The position numbers and the translations under genes were made by a program. Shown here one piece after another: positions 51,962 to 55,341 of a DNA stretch of 55,341 nt (position 1 is its first letter; every line of letters starts with the position of its first letter). The stretch comes from an uncultured Bacteroidota bacterium (lineage in GTDB: Bacteria > Bacteroidota > Bacteroidia > Flavobacteriales > Flavobacteriaceae), in the NCBI GenBank assembly GCA_903838055.1, contig CAILWV010000034.1, positions 1 to 55,341 on the forward strand. Direction: 5' to 3'. The notes beneath the pieces are model-generated. The model worked only from the letters and a program-made list of their open reading frames with translations. It was not told the origin of the DNA and ran no database searches.

Positions 51962-53587
51962 CTACTTTTCAAAATGAACATCGATGTAAAATTTGTTTGT
52001 TGGAGCTTCAATTTCATCTAAAGGTCTAACTCTGATCTTAGAAGTTGTCCAATCATTAGTTGGATAAATTCTAGTCTCTTTTCCATTTAACTTAATGTCA
52101 AAAGGCATTTTAAAATTTGGTTCGTTTACATTCCATTTGAATTCTAATTTGTTGTTATTTATTCGAACTAACAAATCAGGAATGGAAGGATAGCGTAAAT
52201 ATTGATTGAATATAGGAGTTAAATCCATTTTACTTTCTTTATTGAAAAAAGCAACCACCGTTTCAGAATCAATAATTTTATGTCGGAAAGTAATGGAGTA
52301 ATCTAACACTATTTTCCACCACAATTCATCATTATTAATCACATGTCGCAACGTGTTTAATAACAATGCACCCTTATAGTACATATCTCCCGAGCCTTCT
52401 TTATTAACACCAAAAGGCCCAATAATTGGAATGTCATTACTTACATTTTGCTTCATTCCATTCATGTATTTTTGGGCTTTTTCAAGTCCAAATTGACACT
52501 CAACATATACAACTTCGGAGTACATAGTGAATCCTTCATGAATCCACATGTCGGCAATGTCTTTAGATGTAATACTGTTTCCAAACCATTCATGGCCACT
52601 TTCGTGGATAGTAATGTAGTCAAATAATAAACCAATTCCGGTGCTAGATAAATCACTGCCTAAGTACCCTTTTTTATATTTATTTCCATAAGCAACAGCA
52701 CTTTGATGTTCCATTCCTAAATAAGGAGTTTCAACCAATTTATAGCCGTCATTTTTAAAAGGATATGTGCCAAATTTACTTTGAAAACAAGTTAGCATTA
52801 GTTTTGCTTCTTCAAAATGAGTTTTAGCTTTAACCTCATTTTCTTTCAATACATAATAATCTAAATCTAAATCGTTAAGATTATCATGGATGTGTGCAAA
52901 ATCGGCAATATTAATAGTGATATCATAGGTGTTAATTGGGTTTTTTACTTCCCAATCCCAACGGGTATATCCGTTTTTCAAATCTTCACTACCAATAAAT
53001 CTTCCATTTGAAACATCCATTAATCCGTTTGGAACTGCCACTTTTATTGTAGCTCCATTATCTGGTTCATCGCTTTGCGAATCTTTAACAGGATACCACA
53101 AACTAGCACCTGTTCCCTGGCAAGCAACTGCAACCCATGGTTTCCCTTGCTTATCTTTGCTGAAAATAAATCCGCCATCCCATGGAGCATTTTTGGCAAC
53201 TATTGGTTTTCCTGAATAATAAAATCGAATTTTCTCCACGGTTCCGCTATTCAAATTAGCAGGAAAATCAATAAAAACTGCATTAAATTCTCTTTCATAT
53301 TTTAATTCTTTGGAATTAAAAATAATTGAATCTACCTGCATGTTGTCAAATAAATCTAACTGAATTTTTTTAGTGTTGGATACTACCTTAAAACTAATAT
53401 CATTGTATCCTAAAATAGATTTTTGATCAATATTGATTTTTATATTCAAGTCGTATCGCAAAACATCAAAACAAGTACGTTCTATTCGCAAACCTCCTTG
53501 AAGAGAGTCTTTTCTAGTGCTGATTTCTTGGGCTGATAGACTATGGAAACCTAAAAAATTCAAGGTGATAAGTGCTAATTTTTTCAT
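51962..53587 (-). CDS. Exported M1 family zinc aminopeptidase
   Basis: The 541-residue protein has a signal peptide (MKKLALITLNFLGFHSLSA). An N-terminal beta domain comes first (about 35-230), and then the catalytic domain with GMEHQ (291-295). The zinc site is HESGH (328-332) followed after 18 residues by Glu351 in HEGFTMYSE, the exact HExxHx18E spacing. A short C-terminal domain lacks the large helical domain of PepN. It would trim N-terminal residues from peptides in the periplasm. It converges with the MenE-like gene, 15 bp apart. Confidence 0.93.
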   Translation of the reverse strand: MKKLALITLNFLGFHSLSAQEISTRKDSLQGGLRIERTCFDVLRYDLNIKINIDQKSILGYNDISFKVVSNTKKIQLDLFDNMQVDSIIFNSKELKYEREFNAVFIDFPANLNSGTVEKIRFYYSGKPIVAKNAPWDGGFIFSKDKQGKPWVAVACQGTGASLWYPVKDSQSDEPDNGATIKVAVPNGLMDVSNGRFIGSEDLKNGYTRWDWEVKNPINTYDITINIADFAHIHDNLNDLDLDYYVLKENEVKAKTHFEEAKLMLTCFQSKFGTYPFKNDGYKLVETPYLGMEHQSAVAYGNKYKKGYLGSDLSSTGIGLLFDYITIHESGHEWFGNSITSKDIADMWIHEGFTMYSEVVYVECQFGLEKAQKYMNGMKQNVSNDIPIIGPFGVNKEGSGDMYYKGALLLNTLRHVINNDELWWKIVLDYSITFRHKIIDSETVVAFFNKESKMDLTPIFNQYLRYPSIPDLLVRINNNKLEFKWNVNEPNFKMPFDIKLNGKETRIYPTNDWTTSKIRVRPLDEIEAPTNKFYIDVHFEK

Positions 53588-53605
53588 GATTATAGTTTAA
53601 TTTAA

Positions 53606-53634
53606 ACCTGACAGATTTCAAAAACCTGTCAGGT
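53606..53634. repeat. Palindromic hairpin element
   Basis: ACCTGACAG (53606-53614) pairs with CTGTCAGGT (53626-53634). It lies between the carboxylase gene (ends 53657) and the peptidase gene. It may terminate the leftward carboxylase transcript, though its T run is poor. Similar AACCTGACAGG hairpins are, as I recall, common between genes in Flavobacterium. Confidence 0.6.
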
Positions 53635-53656
53635 ATTATAGTTTTTAGGCTTCAAA

Positions 53657-55285
53657 TTATACCTGTATAACTCCCAAATTAAACTTTTTTTCAATAGGAG
53701 AGTGGTTAGCAGCTTCAATACCCATAGAAATCCAAGTCCTAGTATCTAATGGATCTATGATGGCATCCGTCCATAATCTTGAAGCAGCATAATAAGGAGA
53801 AACTTGCTCATCATATCGAGCTTTTATTTTGTCAAATAATTCTTTTTCTTTTATTTCATCTACAAATTCGCCTTTTGCTTTCAGAGATGAAGCTTCAATT
53901 TGTGCCAATACTTTAGCGGCTTGAGTTCCGCCCATTACAGCAAGTTCGGCACTCGGCCAAGCAAAAATTAATCGAGGATCATAAGCTTTTCCGCACATGG
54001 CATAATTTCCTGCACCATACGAATTTCCAACTATAACGGTGAATTTTGGCACCACCGAATTAGCTACTGCATTTACCATTTTGGCACCATCTTTAATGAT
54101 TCCGCCATGTTCACTTTTAGAACCTACCATAAATCCGGTAACATCTTGAACAAATACCAATGGGATTTTCTTTTGGTTGCAATTGGCGATAAATCGAGTT
54201 GCTTTATCTGCAGAATCGGAATAAATTACTCCGCCAAATTGAATTTCTCCCTTTTTTGTTTTCGAAACAATACGTTGGTTAGCAATAATTCCTACTGCCC
54301 ATCCATCAATTCTAGCATAACATGTAATAATCGATTTGCCATAATCTTCTTTATACATATCCATCTCAGATTTGTCAACTAAACGTTTTATGATTTCCAT
54401 CATATCATATTGTTCGGCACGAGATTTTGGAATAATTCCAAAAATATCGTCTTCGTTTAAAGCTGGTTTTTGAGATTTTTCTCGATTGAATCCTGCTTTT
54501 TCATAATCCCCAATTTTACCTACAATACTTTTAATTCTATCCAATGCATCTTTATCGTCTTTGGCTTTATAGTCGGTAACACCAGAAATTTCGCAATGGG
54601 TTGTAGCTCCACCAAGGGTTTCATTATCGATATTTTCACCAATAGCTGCTTTTACTAAATAACTTCCAGCCAGAAAAATACTTCCGGTTTTATCTACAAT
54701 CATAGCTTCATCACTCATTATGGGGAGATAGGCACCACCTGCAACACAACTTCCCATCACTGCTGCAATTTGTGTAATTCCCATGCCACTCATTTGGGCA
54801 TTATTTCTAAATATACGTCCAAAATGCTCTTTATCAGGAAAAATCTCATCTTGCATTGGTAAGTATACACCAGCAGAATCTACTAAATAAATAATAGGTA
54901 ATCTATTTTCCATTGCGATTTCTTGCGCACGAAGATTTTTCTTAGCCGTAATTGGAAACCATGCTCCGGCTTTTACAGTAGCATCATTAGCGACCACAAT
55001 GCATTGTTTTCCATGGATGTAGCCAATTTTTACGACAACGCCACCAGATGGGCATCCTCCATGTTCTGCATACATTCCTTCACCTACAAATCCCCCAATT
55101 TCAATACATTTTGTCTTAGGGTCTAATAAATAATCAATGCGTTCTCGAGCAGTCATCTTGCCTTCTGAATGAAGTTTTTCTATTCTTTTTTCTCCACCAC
55201 CAAGTTTTACTTTAGCAAATCGGTGCTTTAAATCAGATAATAATAGTTTATTGTGGTCTTCGTTTTTGTTGAAGTTAAGATCCAT
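53657..55285 (-). CDS. Acyl-CoA carboxylase beta subunit (carboxyltransferase, MccB/PccB-like)
   Basis: The 542-residue protein is a complete carboxyltransferase with two crotonase-fold halves. The first half has ARERIDYLLD, GGCPSGGVVVKIGYIHG and LVDSAGVYLPMQDEIFPD. The second has VQDVTGFMVGSKSEHGGIIKDG and GNSYGAGNYAMCGKAYDPR. This text is closest to methylcrotonyl-CoA carboxylase beta subunits, used in leucine breakdown, but propionyl- and other acyl-CoA specificities cannot be excluded. It needs a biotin-carrying alpha subunit that is not in this window. The start at 55285 is normal for the family. Confidence 0.93.
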   Translation of the reverse strand: MDLNFNKNEDHNKLLLSDLKHRFAKVKLGGGEKRIEKLHSEGKMTARERIDYLLDPKTKCIEIGGFVGEGMYAEHGGCPSGGVVVKIGYIHGKQCIVVANDATVKAGAWFPITAKKNLRAQEIAMENRLPIIYLVDSAGVYLPMQDEIFPDKEHFGRIFRNNAQMSGMGITQIAAVMGSCVAGGAYLPIMSDEAMIVDKTGSIFLAGSYLVKAAIGENIDNETLGGATTHCEISGVTDYKAKDDKDALDRIKSIVGKIGDYEKAGFNREKSQKPALNEDDIFGIIPKSRAEQYDMMEIIKRLVDKSEMDMYKEDYGKSIITCYARIDGWAVGIIANQRIVSKTKKGEIQFGGVIYSDSADKATRFIANCNQKKIPLVFVQDVTGFMVGSKSEHGGIIKDGAKMVNAVANSVVPKFTVIVGNSYGAGNYAMCGKAYDPRLIFAWPSAELAVMGGTQAAKVLAQIEASSLKAKGEFVDEIKEKELFDKIKARYDEQVSPYYAASRLWTDAIIDPLDTRTWISMGIEAANHSPIEKKFNLGVIQV

Positions 55286-55341
55286 AAAGAATTGAATTAA
55301 TTTTTGAGGATAAAATTACGAAAAGGATTTCAATACTAATA

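Noticed and set aside
51950..51970. Short AGTAG/CTACT palindrome between the MenE-like and M1 peptidase genes as a terminator
   Set aside because: The stem is only about five base pairs with no clear T run, too weak to call.

Overview
The window looks like a chromosomal segment of a low-GC member of the Bacteroidota, most likely Flavobacteriaceae and close to Flavobacterium. The evidence is the AT-rich base composition, many promoters of the Bacteroidota form TAnnTTTG, few Shine-Dalgarno sequences, type IX secretion (T9SS) C-terminal sorting domains, large TonB-dependent beta-barrel receptors with carboxypeptidase-regulatory domains, and an archaeal/eukaryal-type prolyl-tRNA synthetase. No phage, plasmid, transposase or CRISPR array is visible. 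Most of the window is ordinary core chromosome.

Layout. (1) 1-3.4 kb: the 3' end of a 5S rRNA gene, a DUF4268 protein, a CoA-pyrophosphatase-type Nudix hydrolase, a PlsC-like acyltransferase, and an ECF sigma factor with a four-helix membrane partner. (2) 3.5-6.3 kb: a leftward pair made of a low-complexity Gly/Asn/Tyr/Trp lipoprotein and an OmpP1/FadL-type barrel, divergent from proS. (3) 6.4-10.5 kb: translation genes (proS, two identical tRNA-Glu genes, rpsT, typA). (4) 10.5-22.9 kb: an MsbA-like ABC exporter, a TonB-type receptor, an NtrC-like sigma-54 activator without a DNA-binding domain, a one-domain DEAD-like protein, DUF2007, a lipoprotein, an ABC-F protein, an oligopeptidase B and a cysteine synthase-like enzyme. 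(5) 22.9-27 kb: a leftward M28 peptidase, and a tight psd / acyl-CoA-binding protein / exported superoxide dismutase operon.

(6) 27.2-39.5 kb is the accessory-looking part. A LytTR response regulator overlaps a giant propeller-type LytS-like histidine kinase. It is followed by secreted proteins: a double-LamG T9SS protein, four small signal-peptide proteins of unknown function, and a 1265-residue T9SS protein with NHL repeats, Ig-like repeats and a cohesin/dockerin-like core. A 46-bp element occurs three times, each time 19-21 nt before the ATG of a small secreted-protein gene. A 60-bp fossil of a T9SS gene end lies directly before the 1265-residue gene. A YefM/YoeB-type toxin-antitoxin module with TGTACA-like operators spaced every 12 bp closes this region and is bracketed by ~34-bp direct repeats.

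(7) 39.6-55.3 kb: a TIGR01777 epimerase, rhlE, histidine-degradation genes hutG and hutI separated by a divergent coiled-coil membrane protein, corA, a 55-codon membrane peptide gene, a second TonB-type receptor, an ArsC-family protein, a CPBP membrane protease, a MenE-like ligase, an M1 aminopeptidase and the beta subunit of an acyl-CoA carboxylase.

The best candidate for something undescribed is the secreted-protein region 31.1-38.5 kb with its shared leader element, possibly under control of the adjacent LytTR/propeller kinase pair. That link is inferred from gene order only.
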